Shown here: piece by piece, positions 38,704 to 48,731 of the stretch
Position numbering within the stretch: the first letter of the stretch is position 1
Layout of the letters: each line of letters begins with the position of its first letter
From: Cliona cf. orientalis
Taxonomy: Eukaryota; Porifera; Demospongiae; Clionaida; Clionaidae
Length of the DNA stretch: 64,000 bases
Direction of reading: 5' to 3'
Assembly: GCA_963930775.1 (NCBI GenBank)
Contig: OZ005707.1
Coordinates: 2,976,001-3,040,000 of the forward strand
Translations under genes and position numbers: made by a program
The notes under the pieces: model-generated
What the model was told of the DNA's origin: nothing
The model's input: only the letters and a program-made list of their open reading frames with translations
The model's database searches: none

Positions 38704-38709
38704 AATAAA
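38704..38709 (+). promoter_or_regulatory. Candidate poly(A) signal of the sacsin-like gene
   Basis: AATAAA 248 bp after the stop codon, the first canonical hexamer downstream. Confidence 0.4.
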
Positions 38710-38876
38710 CTTGTTCTTAGCCCTCACTAACTAAGGAACTGTATAATATTGAAGATGATTATGTCTCCACTTGTAAATTGTACATACAGCCTGGCCTAAG
38801 TGCACGCACAAGAAGCAATGAAAATGGGATACTAGTAATGATGATCAGAATTAGCTATGACTATAATAGTAGCCTA

Positions 38877-39095
38877 GTCTCTAGGCTGAATGTACGTCAT
38901 CATGACAAGGTTACAGTTGCTATAATATTTAGAGACCTCGTCCAATGGTCTCCACTTTTAAGAGACCCTCAAACCCTCAGTAACACCCTCGTTTCACTTG
39001 GGATGGTACAACCTCAGGCCTTCGGATCTCTTAAAATGTATCGAGATCTTGGACTCTGTAACCATGTCATGATGACATACATTCAGCCTGGGGAC
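38877..39095. repeat. Inverted repeat with 38-bp arms, dispersed family
   Basis: GTCTCTAGGCTGAATGTACG through AAGGTTAC (38877-38914) is matched in reverse by GTAACCATGTCATGATGACA through CTGGGGAC (39058-39095). Parts of the interior (GAGACCTCGTCCAATGGTCT, TTAAGAGACCCTCA) reappear reverse-complemented at 49239-49290, and the right flank (GGGACTAGGC...CTGTGCATCTTTCTTT) reappears at 49325-49365. Confidence 0.75.
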
Positions 39096-39174
39096 TAGGC
39101 AACTGTTACACAGGGTCACTGTGCATCTTTCTTTATCCTCGGTATAATACTTGTAGGGCTCTATCTTATGCAAT

Positions 39175-39246
39175 TTAGAAGACCGAAGGGCTCTGTGTAG
39201 AATCCTGAGCGAAGCGAGGGTTCTACTGAGCCCTAAGGTCTTTTAA
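39175..39246. repeat. Hairpin, about 30 bp arms, dispersed family
   Basis: TTAGAAGACCGAAGGGCTCT through GTAGAATCCT pairs with AGGGTTCTACTGAGCCCTAA through GGTCTTTTAA across a loop of about 10 nt. The same sequence in reverse flanks the LTR retrotransposon (up to 41970 and from 46393), giving the uninterrupted form of the retrotransposon's insertion site. Confidence 0.75.
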
Positions 39247-40100
39247 ATCATGTAGAAACTGACCTCAGAGCAAACCTCAGCAGTTGGTCAATATCTACTT
39301 ACATAATAAGGGAGATACTATGTATTCTAGCGAAGGTGAGGTCTGTAGCCATGCCGACTCACTGAAAGGAAGTGGGTGCATACCCATGTAGCTACAATGT
39401 AGCACTTACTCATAAGATTATTATAACGTGTTATGCTGCTGTTTATCAATTTCCGCCTGAAAGGGATACGTATCGATACGCATGCAACCTTCTGCCTATA
39501 CATGCGCTACAAGTCTTATGGTATTGAAAATATTCTAAGGACATCTATTACGCCATGCAGTGGATCCCCACTGGCTGACTGAAGAATCTTGTTTAGACTC
39601 TTGCTTAAAACATGTTGATGCCATTATTACTGACATTCCTAAGTGAAGAGCAGCACACAAGGGGTTCTGACCCTAATTGTGTCTACAAGAAACTCACTGT
39701 AATACATGACATTGTAGTATCATTCAGCAAATAAAAATTAATTACAGCATCTATGATAACCAATGACTAGTCAGGGTAGATTCTCCATGTACTACCCACA
39801 AAATCTTACCTATTTTGCAGGTTTCAAACTTTGGGTGTTGGTTAGAATTAAGCCTCAACATGTAGGTCTATAATGATGAATCAAGTTATGCATGACATTG
39901 CGAATTATAGCCTAGTGGGCCTCAAGCATAATATTATTATTATAGAAAACCTGCAATGAACCTACAGATTTCCGGTTTCGCAGCTCCTATAAATCACAGC
40001 AGTTGTCATGAATAATTTTAATAAGAATCTTTATCTACGGTATACAATACAAGTTTGATTGGTCTGTAAGCCCTGAGCAGAGGTATAAGTTTCAGCGACA

Positions 40101-43100
40101 ATGATGTCCTCAATATACCTTTCATCCATGATCATTTTGATCTTCACATTGCTGATGGTTATGGCGGATATCACAAGCAGTAAGCAAATTATTATGATAT
40201 TGCATACTATAGCTATCCTAGCCTACAAAGTTGCAACGAAAATTTTGCACCATATATACATTAAGAGGCAAAATTAGTAGTAATAATTATTAATTTGTTC
40301 AGCCATCTGCTTCTAAGAACAATAACTGATTGACTACTGTGGAGTTAATTGTTGAAAGTGGGAATATAGGAATAACTATTATCAGAATATTGACACCTGA
40401 GATTATAATAATAGTAGACTGCAATGTGCTGCAAAAGTATGCAATAAGTGTGCTGAGTCATAATTGCATGAATTGCATGTCACCCTAGCATCATAATTAC
40501 GCCAAATAATGTTAATTTCCATCTCCCAACTTGACTTACCATTGTGTCACGTTCAATCTTTCAATTTGATTTTCCATTTAATTTTCCATCTGATTTTCTA
40601 TTCAATTTTCGCTTTGATTTTTGATTGTTTCATATTCCATTATTCTATAGCCCAGAACAGGTTCTAATGCTCATTTTCAACCTCTTTCTCAATAATAATT
40701 ATGTTTTACTTGCACGCATGGCAACCTTTATTAGTTTTTAATAGCAAGAACCACTAGTGTGAGGTTCCCATCATTCAATTTGAGAGTGAAATTTTCACCT
40801 CACAGAAGTAGTTCTTGCATTGAATATATATAAAGGTCGCCATGCAAGCAAAATAATATGATTATTGTTGAGATACAGGGTTGCACTCTAAGAAAAATGA
40901 GCATTGGAACCTGTTCCCTCAACTGGGTCATAGAATAATGGAACATGAAATGATCAAAAATCAAAGCAAAAATTGAACAGAAAATCAAATTAAAGATCAC
41001 ATCGAAAATCAAATGGAAAATCAAATTGAAATCAAAATCATGGAAAATCAAAATTTAATTGAAAATCAAACCACACAACAAACTGAAAACCTCATTTCAA
41101 AAAAGTTGATATTGCCTGATCACATTCTAAATTAAAATTCTAATTTTGACACAAAATAAGCTCCATAGCTTATACTCCTCAGTAGATCAGCAATACCTCA
41201 AATATATGGTGATTTCTCGGATCAGTAGCTATCTTTCTTTACCCCAATTATGCAAAAGGTCCATTATGTGAGTCACTTAATAACAGCCCTCTAAAATGTG
41301 TAGACAGTATTATTATATGGCCACCCCACCCCCAAATTTTGGAAATTCTGATGCAACATGTTGCTGCATCAGAATTTTCTATATTAAATTTTAGGGGTGG
41401 GGTGGCTAGTACTGTCTACTACTTTGCTGAGTCGTGATTGCATGATCATGGCTTTGAAGCTTACCATGATACCATGACATCCTACTAGTATAGTATCATA
41501 TCATGATATTGTAGTAATTTATACTTCTTCCAACATGATTTATTTTGTCTGGGCCATCTAGAGCATAGCTTAGGCCATGTCATAATAATTGTATTAATAT
41601 AATATTAATTGTCGGTATCACGTTTGCCGCATGACCAGGTCGGAAAGTTCCCATCTATCTCTCCCAGAAGACTATTGAAGACAGGGATGACAATGGACCA
41701 ACACAATCTGGTAATAAGTATTATTATTTTTAGATCCTAGTAGTTGTAATAAATACTGTGATCTGATTGGTCAGGAGCAGGTATCTATTTCCCATACAAT
41801 AAACTTGTAAAAAGCTTGTAAAAAATTGTTGCCTATGGTTATTAGAATTGTTGCTAGGCAGTAGTATCGTTGCTAGGATCTAAAGTTGTTATAGACACTG
41901 TTTAGTCAGTTTCTACGAGACCTCAGGGCTCAGGAGAATCCTCACTTAGCTCGGGATTCTACACAGAGCCTGTTATGTCTGAGCTGCAGATTAGACTAGA
42001 TCTACCTAGAGCTAACAAACTCTCACTTGTTCAATAACTTGTCATGAGGCAACTGCATACAGCACATGCGCAATACATGATGAAATATTGAAACACAAAT
42101 AATTAGAACATACATATACATACATCACATCTCCTTCCCACTTAAACAGAAAGTTCTAACAAAAAGGAGAACATAAACAACCATAACCAATGTACATACA
42201 ATCAAAAATCAATAAAATGTATTATTGTGCACAAATGAATAATAAGGATGATAATGACTAATGGCCATATCTGTCAGGGGGTTTTCGAGCTCTCTGAGGG
42301 TAACTCTTTTCAGTTTCAGTTTCAGTTTCAGTTTCCTCCTCGGGTGGAGGCGGTTCTTCGGGAGGAAGCTCTTCAGGCTCCTCGTGTGGAGCATCTGCTT
42401 CAGGCTCGTGTTCCGGATCATTAGTGTGAGATGGTCCACCAATGTCGTACGGTAAGGTAGACTCCTCGGAAGAAACTGCTAAGTTAGCAGTACTGGTGGA
42501 TAGTTTTCGTAGCTGGTCTATGTGCCTCCTCCACAGCATTCCAGATTCAGTCTGTATGGTATAGGATAGTGGTCCCTTTCGTTCGATAACCACACCAGGC
42601 ACCCATTTGTCACCATCACGATAGTTTCTGGCCATAACTTCCTGTCCTACCGTGAATTCTCTGAGCTTTGCTTTGCGATCATGAGCCATCTTTTGCAAGG
42701 CTTGCTTTGCCGTAACTTGTCTCTCGTTATCAGGCTTCATTAAATCGAATCATGTACGAACCTCTCTCTTGAGGAACAATGAACTTGGGCTCTGGTTGGT
42801 TGTTGCATGAGGTGCACTGCGATACGTTAGTAAGAAATTCGACAATCGACACTGGAGAGATTTTCCATCATGTTGACTTGCCTTCATCGCTCTCTTAAAA
42901 GTTTGTACAAAACGTTCCGCAAGTCCATTACTGGAAGGGTGGTACGGAGTACAGCGAATATGCTTGATTCCATTAGCTTTTGTGAATGCGGCAAATTCTT
43001 CAGAGGTAAACTGTGTACCATTATCTGATACTAACTGTTCTGGCAGTCCGTATCGAGCAAATAATTGTCGTAAAACTTCAATCGTCTTTTCTGAGGTGGT

Positions 43101-46100
43101 AGTACTCACTTCGATTACCTCCGGCCACTTGGAGTGCCCATCAACCAGGATCAGAAACATCTTTCCTTTAAACGGCCCAGCAAAGTCCACATGAATTCTC
43201 TGCCAGGGGCGAGATGGCCAGAGCCAGGGATGAAGAGGCGCAACAGCCGGTTTGCTTTTCACGGCTTGACATCGGACGCATGACTTTGCTGCTTCCTCCA
43301 ACTGCTTGTCGATTTGCGGCCACCACATGTAGCTTCTCGCAATAGCTTTCATTCTGACAATGCCGGGGTGTTCACGATGCAATTCCTCCAATACTTGGTT
43401 TTGCAATTTCCGTGGGATCACGACTCGTATTCCCCACATCATACATGATCCTTCGACGGTCAGCTCGTGGCGTCTGTTCCAATACGGCTTTAAACATTCT
43501 TTCACCTTGTCTGGCCACCTTGTCTTTGTGTAGTGCCAAACCTTACTCAAGATTGGGTCGGAGCGCGTTGCCTGACCCAACTGCTGAGCTGTCACTGGTA
43601 GTGCGTCGACTTGGGCTACATTGAACACATCCACATCTGAAGGCTCCTCCTTTTTTTTTTCAACATGAAGAGGTAACCTTGACAGCCCATCAGCATTTGC
43701 GTGCTTACTGGTTGGCTTAAATTCGATGTCGTAGCGATACGCTGAAAGTAGAATAGCCCATCGTTGCAACCTTGCTGCGGCTAGTGATGGTATCCCTTTC
43801 TTGGGACCCAAAATCGTCGTGAGTGGCTTATGGTCTGTGACCAAGGTGAAATTTCGGCCATAAAGGTATTGATGAAATCGTCGTACGCCAAAAATCAAGG
43901 CCAATGCCTCTTTTTCGATCTGTGCGTAGTTCTTTTCACTTTTCGAGAGGGTACGCGATGCAAAAGCAACAGGTTTCTCACTACCATCGGGATAGACGTG
44001 TGAAATAACAGCTCCCACTCCATACGCAGAAGCGTCAGCAGCCATCTTTATCGGCAGCTTCGGATTGTAGTGAGCGAGGACTTGAGACGATACTAAACTC
44101 TCTTTGGCTCGTTTGAAGGCCTTAGCACAGTCATCTGACCATTTCCATGTGACATCGTGCTGTAGAAGTTGATTGAGGGGGTGAATGATGCTTGACAGAT
44201 TTTGAATGAATTTCGAGTAATAGTTCAGCAAGCCTAGAAATGACCTCAATTCCTGAACATTCCTCGGTTCGGGGGCTTCCACGATAGCTTTGACCTTGGA
44301 CGGCAGAGCATGGAGTCCGTGCTTGTCCACACCATGCCCAAGATACTCGACTGATGGCTTAAGAAAATCACACTTTTTCATCTTCAATCTGAGACCATAC
44401 TCGTGTAGTCGCTTCAAAACTTGCTCCAGTCGATCGAGGTGCTGCTCCTCTGTGTCTCCACTCACCAATATGTCATCAATATAGCAGACGACACTCGGTA
44501 TGCCCTGTAGGATGATGTCCATAGCCCTCTGAAACATCGCTGGCGCAGAGGCGACACCAAACGGCAACCTGGTATACTGGTAGAGACCGAGATGGGTGTT
44601 GATCGTCAAGTACTTCTCGGATTCGCTGTTTAGCAACATTTGCTGGTAAGCTTGCGATAGATCCAACTTGGAGAATACTTTACCATTGGCCACGGAGGCG
44701 AACAAATCTGTGGGGTTTGGTATTGGATACTGGTTTACGTCAAGAGCTTCGTTGATGGTGACCTTATAGTCACCACATATCCTAACACTTCCATCTTTCT
44801 TGGGTACGCACACTATTGGAGCAGCCCATTCGCAGTAGCTGACTTCCTTTAGGATACCCGATTTCTCTAGCCTTTGTATCTCTCTTTCGATTGCTTCTTT
44901 TAGTGCGAACGGTACGGGACGTGGACGGTGGAAACGTGGCGAGGCATTCTCTTTCACAAGAAGTTCGGCTCGAATGGAGTTCATGGTCCCCAACTCATCC
45001 TTGAAAATGTCACTGTACTTGTCTAGCAGTGACTTCAACCGTGTCTGGCTAGTTTCCAGGATGGTCACTCCTATCTCTTTCCAATTGAGACGGATGTGCT
45101 TGAGCCAATCTCTTCCCATGAGGCAAGGACCATCTCCCGTCACAACGTAACAGGTAAGCGACTGTCGTTGTTGGCCGTACTGCACTTCGACATCCAACTT
45201 TCCCTTGACTGGTATTTTCTGGGAGGTGTAGGTGCGTAGCGATACATTCGTTTTCTTTAGTTGTGCTCCTGGGAGGACTCTGTTCAGTTGCTTTTCCGAT
45301 AAGATCGACACAGCTGCTCCCGTGTCCACTTCAAGATCACAAGGTTTTCCATCTAGCAAGAGCTGAACATGGATTGGGTGACTAGATGCTTGTTCTGTGT
45401 AGCAAATAGAATAGGAGTTCCCTTCATCACCACTATCTTGCTCCTGCTGATCTGTGTCAATCCATTTGGTTTGTTTACTTCCTCTCATGGTCTTTCTCTT
45501 GCTTCTACATGCCCTCTTTATGTGCCCTTTCTTACCACAAGCATGACATGTGGCTTCCTTGAATCTGCATTTGTCAGCCTTGTGGTTTGTTAGCCCACAT
45601 CTGTGGCAAGCATGCGAGTCACGTTTTGTGGTTGCTTGTTGAGAGCCAGAGGTGACCCTTTGGACAGCAGCACTCGAGCCAGTAGCTGTCTCCTTCAATT
45701 GCTGTGCGTTCTTGTCAGCAGCTTCGTAGCTCTGTGTTAGCTCGAACGCCTTCTTAAAGGTAAGCTTTTCCTCTGTAAATAACTTTTTCCGCATGTTGTC
45801 ATTTCTTAGACCACACACTAGCTGATCACACAGTTCGTCTTCCAAATAGCCATCGAATTTACAATGAGTAGAGAGTCTACGCAGCTCGGCCACGTAGTCC
45901 GCGATGCTCTCTCCAGGCGCTTGTAGTCTTCGCCGGAAATAGTACCTCTCTGCAGCTCTGATTGGCTTGGGTTCAAAGTGCTCTTTCAAGACCTTGGAAA
46001 TTTCCTCGAATGACTTATCTTTCGGGACTGCTGGAGTCACTAGACTTCGGATGAGACCGTACGTTTTAGCTCCTATCGCACTCAAGAGCACGGGTACCTT

Positions 46101-47077
46101 CTTTTCCTCTTTAATGTCATTAGCATCAAAATAGAGTTCAACTCTCTCTAGGTACTCCGTTATCTTCTCCTCTCCCTCTTTAAATGAGTCTAGTTTCCCA
46201 ATGACGGCAGTGGCCATCCTCGTCGCCAAGTTTTGTTATGTCTGAGCTGCAGATTAGACTAGATCTACCTAGAGCTAACAAACTCTCACTTGTTCAATAA
46301 CTTGTCATGAGGCAACTGCATACAGCACATGCGCAATACATGATGAAATATTGAAACACAAATAATTAGAACATACATATACATACATCACAGAGCCCTT
46401 TGGTCTTCTAAATCACATAGAAACCTCCTAAACAGTATCTAATTATTATGGATAACTCGCTACACTCTACGTTATTCCAAGGCTGGTTAGCTCCTAACCT
46501 TGAATGTCTTTATTACATGATTGCATGTGTATAATATCAATGATATTGTATTTAATTTTAATTTACTGGTATTATAGCGTTTAGGTGTGGAGAAGAAAGC
46601 TTCCAATGTACTAACAACATCTGTGTGCCAATATCATCATATTGCAATGGAGTTGATGATTGTGGCGATGAAAGTGACGAACCAAGGCTGTGTCAGGCGG
46701 CTAAAATTTCCTCCACTACCAAGTCAAATTCAAAGATCTTTACAGGGCTTATCACTGGAATAATTAACAGTATTCTAGCAGGGACGACCCTGGATGATTT
46801 TGTAACCAGAGTAATGGCCAAGATCCTGGGAGCACCTGCCCTTGATGACTTTATTGATGGAGTAATTTCCAAGATCATGGGATGGATGATATTGCTTATA
46901 ATTCTGATCATTATCATTACTAGTGTCCCATTTTCATTGCTTCTTGTGTGTGCACTTAGGCCAGGCTGTACAATTTACAAGTGGAGACATCACCATCTTC
47001 AAGATGTACAGCCACCTCCACAGCTTGTTCGGAATTCAAATGAATCTGCTCAACGCCCAAACACTGACAAAAATTAA
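40101..47077 (+). CDS. Small type I membrane protein with one LDLa domain
   Basis: Exons 40101-40179, 41639-41710 and 46578-47077 (stop TAA), all phase 1 with GT-AG ends; about 216 aa. Residues 1-23 are a signal peptide ([20 protein letters not shown]). Residues 51-90 form an LDL-receptor class A domain with six Cys and the Ca-binding [13 protein letters not shown] motif. Next is a membrane-proximal stretch with a duplicated LDDFxxxVxxKIxG unit, a membrane span around 152-177, and a cytoplasmic tail of about 40 residues with His and Pro. The family is not recognised beyond LDLa; a receptor or adhesion role is inference. The middle exon ([15 protein letters not shown]) rests only on frame and splice sites. 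The second intron (4867 bp) contains the antisense LTR retrotransposon. Further exons in the introns are possible. Confidence 0.7.
40550..41060. repeat. Large imperfect palindrome with GAAAATCAAA-type arrays
   Basis: The left arm (about 40550-40780) has repeated GATTTTCCATTT-like units, then CCATTATTCTATAG, GAACAGGTTC, ATGCTCATTTT, GCATGGCAACCTTTAT, GCAAGAACCACTAGTGTGAG. The right arm (about 40790-41060) has the reverse complements in reverse order, ending in AAAATCAAATGGAAAATC arrays. It lies in the first intron of the LDLa gene and folds back over about 230 bp. Confidence 0.75.
41301..41418. mobile_element. 118-bp fold-back MITE
   Basis: Starts TAGACAGTA and ends TACTGTCTA; the arms of about 58 bp (GGCCACCCCACCCCCAAATTTT; AAATTTTAGGGGTGGGGTGGC) are nearly complementary across the whole element, meeting at AACATGTTGC. 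It lies in the first intron of the LDLa gene. Confidence 0.75.
41971..42129 (-). repeat. 3' LTR of the retrotransposon
   Basis: 159 bp, identical by eye to 46234-46392. It is the 3' LTR because the purine tract adjoins it on the inner side. Confidence 0.93.
42130..42142 (-). other. Polypurine tract
   Basis: AGTGGGAAGGAGA on the minus strand directly before TGTGATG of the 3' LTR; the usual plus-strand primer site of an LTR element. Confidence 0.8.
42258..42749 (-). pseudogene. Distal part of the integrase C-terminus, after an in-frame stop
   Basis: It continues in the same frame as the Gag-Pol frame, separated by one TGA at 42750-42752. It encodes an integrase C-terminal module ([23 protein letters not shown]...[15 protein letters not shown] type), then an acidic proline-rich stretch with a short ETETET repeat from a (TTTCAG)n array at 42305-42334. 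Whether it is translated depends on readthrough; otherwise it is lost. Confidence 0.7.
42750..46217 (-). CDS. gag-pol: Gag-Pol polyprotein of the Ty3/gypsy element
   Basis: A single frame of about 1155 residues from the ATG at 46217 to a TGA at 42750-42752. In order: a gag capsid-like region; two CCHC zinc knuckles ([28 protein letters not shown]); an aspartic protease with DTGAA; reverse transcriptase with YIDDILVSG; RNase H with [10 protein letters not shown]; integrase HHCC zinc motif (HREHPG...CVRCQ) and the catalytic core (VDFAGPF, SDNGTQF, E in NGLAERF). Gag and Pol share one frame with no shift. All catalytic motifs named are intact. The TGA removes the last 160 or so residues. Confidence 0.92.
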   Translation of the reverse strand: MATAVIGKLDSFKEGEEKITEYLERVELYFDANDIKEEKKVPVLLSAIGAKTYGLIRSLVTPAVPKDKSFEEISKVLKEHFEPKPIRAAERYYFRRRLQAPGESIADYVAELRRLSTHCKFDGYLEDELCDQLVCGLRNDNMRKKLFTEEKLTFKKAFELTQSYEAADKNAQQLKETATGSSAAVQRVTSGSQQATTKRDSHACHRCGLTNHKADKCRFKEATCHACGKKGHIKRACRSKRKTMRGSKQTKWIDTDQQEQDSGDEGNSYSICYTEQASSHPIHVQLLLDGKPCDLEVDTGAAVSILSEKQLNRVLPGAQLKKTNVSLRTYTSQKIPVKGKLDVEVQYGQQRQSLTCYVVTGDGPCLMGRDWLKHIRLNWKEIGVTILETSQTRLKSLLDKYSDIFKDELGTMNSIRAELLVKENASPRFHRPRPVPFALKEAIEREIQRLEKSGILKEVSYCEWAAPIVCVPKKDGSVRICGDYKVTINEALDVNQYPIPNPTDLFASVANGKVFSKLDLSQAYQQMLLNSESEKYLTINTHLGLYQYTRLPFGVASAPAMFQRAMDIILQGIPSVVCYIDDILVSGDTEEQHLDRLEQVLKRLHEYGLRLKMKKCDFLKPSVEYLGHGVDKHGLHALPSKVKAIVEAPEPRNVQELRSFLGLLNYYSKFIQNLSSIIHPLNQLLQHDVTWKWSDDCAKAFKRAKESLVSSQVLAHYNPKLPIKMAADASAYGVGAVISHVYPDGSEKPVAFASRTLSKSEKNYAQIEKEALALIFGVRRFHQYLYGRNFTLVTDHKPLTTILGPKKGIPSLAAARLQRWAILLSAYRYDIEFKPTSKHANADGLSRLPLHVEKKKEEPSDVDVFNVAQVDALPVTAQQLGQATRSDPILSKVWHYTKTRWPDKVKECLKPYWNRRHELTVEGSCMMWGIRVVIPRKLQNQVLEELHREHPGIVRMKAIARSYMWWPQIDKQLEEAAKSCVRCQAVKSKPAVAPLHPWLWPSRPWQRIHVDFAGPFKGKMFLILVDGHSKWPEVIEVSTTTSEKTIEVLRQLFARYGLPEQLVSDNGTQFTSEEFAAFTKANGIKHIRCTPYHPSSNGLAERFVQTFKRAMKASQHDGKSLQCRLSNFLLTYRSAPHATTNQSPSSLFLKREVRT
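46218..46233 (-). other. Candidate primer-binding region
   Basis: AAACTTGGCGACGAGG on the minus strand between the 5' LTR end and the Gag start. It is in the right place for tRNA priming of reverse transcription; the tRNA was not identified. Confidence 0.5.
46234..46392 (-). repeat. 5' LTR of the retrotransposon
   Basis: 159 bp, identical by eye to 41971-42129. It would drive the minus-strand transcript. Confidence 0.93.
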
Positions 47078-47311
47078 TGGTGAGTATGCTAATTATTATA
47101 GAGTTATCTGTATTATGCCATCAATATTCTACAGATTAATGCATCACTGCTACTGCAGTGCAGTTTACAGCTCAGTTACCTCAGCTTAATTAATAGGCCC
47201 ATTGACAAGTTTAAACTAAGGACTTAAATTTTATTGGTTAGATGACTACTTTTTGGCTGTTGTTGGGTAATTTTGATGAAACCTATAATAATATCAAAAT
47301 AATGTAATAAT

Positions 47312-47422
47312 TCGTTTGCTTGAAGACAGGGATGACAATGGACCAACACAATCTGGTATTATTATTTTTAGATCCTAGTTGTAATAAATACTGTGATCTG
47401 ATTGGTAAATTCAAGCAAACGA
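47312..47422. mobile_element. 111-bp inverted-repeat unit carrying a copy of an LDLa-gene exon end
   Basis: Perfect 12-bp arms TCGTTTGCTTGA (47312-47323) and TCAAGCAAACGA (47411-47422) flank 47321-47407. That interior repeats the last 35 or so nt of exon 41639-41710 (GAAGACAGGGATGACAATGG to CAATCTG), its donor, and the start of the following intron (TTTTTAGATCCTAG...TGATCTGATTGG), with a few small deletions. It lies 234 bp after the stop codon of the same gene. Confidence 0.7.
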
Positions 47423-47977
47423 CAGGGCCTCTCAGGAGCTATTAGCTGAGTCAGTAGCGACTCTGCTATACCACCACTGGCACTGCAGGCTGCCACACTC
47501 CGTAACTAGCCTACATGCAACAAGACAGTGCCAACATAATTATGCGCATGCGCCATTGAAATTGGCATGCATGGGCTGAGTAGTCACATGGGCTGCTACG
47601 GCCTTATGACGCTGACGTGGCATTTTCTACATGAACTAGTGTCCTAAGATGATAGGTAAGCCAAGCTAGTTCAATTCACTGTTTGATTAAATTTGCTGGA
47701 GGTGTGAGACATTATGAGGCAGACAAGATAATAATATTATAAATACCCGGTATGAATGGAACATGACAGTGCAGGATGGTTTTCATGTATACCTCGAGAA
47801 TGGGTGATCAGTGGGCGTGATTGTCTCTATATACGGTACCGATAATAATACTAGTGGTGATGAAAATCATGAAAATCATCCGTGGGGGGCGCGCCTTCGC
47901 GAGAATCATAAGATTTCTTTGAAAGTACAAAAGCATGGGGGCTGGTACCCCAAACCGTACAACAGTATATCAATCAT
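47423..47977. other. Spacer without a recognised gene
   Basis: No coding region, RNA gene or strong repeat structure seen. Confidence 0.5.
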
Positions 47978-48344
47978 GGAGTTGCATGGTCTCGTCCCCA
48001 GACCCTCCAGTGCGCGAGAAGAGAGAGGGAGGGTCTGGAACATAACCCTGGGCGGAAGTGTCCCGAAGGTAGAAATTCCGCGACAGGTGTTGATTGGCCA
48101 CAATACAGGGTGTTAAACTACTACGCGAATGGACGGCAAAACGTGCTGCATGCAGTGCGCGTGCGCACTTCAGTAAGATACTACGTAATTTGTACGCATG
48201 CGAAACCACAAAACCCAGATTACGCGTCACGATTACTTGTGCGCAACATTCCTTCAGGACACTTCCGCCCGGGGTTATGTTCCAGACCCTCCCTCTCTCT
48301 TCTCACGCACTGGAGGGTCTGGGGACGAGACTAGGAGTTGCATG
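47978..48344. mobile_element. Fold-back element with 11-bp target duplication
   Basis: GGAGTTGCATG flanks the element on both sides (47978-47988 and 48334-48344). The terminal repeats of about 75 bp are GTCTCGTCCCCAGACCCTCC ... and GGAGGGTCTGGGGACGAGAC. Within each arm CCAGACCCTCC and GGAGGGTCTGG also pair, so each end forms its own hairpin. The interior is CG-rich with no protein. Confidence 0.85.
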
Positions 48345-48731
48345 AGTAGTATAGCATAGGCCTGAGAAGCTACCAACATAGATACCACGAGAGTGAAAAT
48401 CTCCAATGATATTGATCACTGTGTACTCCACTCTACATGTCATGACCATCTGAGACATTATGGGACAAGCCTCCATGCAATCAGCTTAGGGATGTAGATC
48501 TACCAGTGATGTTAATAATTGTGGACCTGAGCCTTGCCAGCGTGGTCCAGCACTCACCTTTCCAGTTTCATCCCCTTGCCTACGCTGTACAGGCATCTCA
48601 ATGCTCAATCATGCGAGTTGTCATACAGGTCGCGTGCAGTGTGCATGGCACGTGACGACCATTACCTCACGTGCTCGGAATTTAACTCTCTCCTCATTCC
48701 CCCCAAACATATATACATACAAGTATATATA

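Larger units (their letters stand above)
38710..40100. other. Repeat-rich spacer between the sacsin-like and LDLa genes
   Basis: No gene seen. It contains the 38-bp inverted repeat at 38877-39095 and the hairpin at 39175-39246, both members of dispersed families represented elsewhere in the window. Confidence 0.6.
41966..46397 (-). mobile_element. Ty3/gypsy LTR retrotransposon with 5-bp target duplication
   Basis: Bounded by LTRs 41971-42129 and 46234-46392 (159 bp each, identical by eye; TGTGATG...ACATAACA in element orientation) and by the target duplication GAGCC at 41966-41970 and 46393-46397. In the minus orientation: 5' LTR, primer-binding region, a single Gag-Pol frame, purine tract, 3' LTR. 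The order protease, RT, RNase H, integrase is that of Ty3/gypsy. It is antisense to the LDLa gene, within its second intron. Confidence 0.93.

Noticed and set aside
43000-45600. Plus-strand open frames inside the retrotransposon
   Set aside because: They are shadows of the minus-strand Gag-Pol frame and have no domains.
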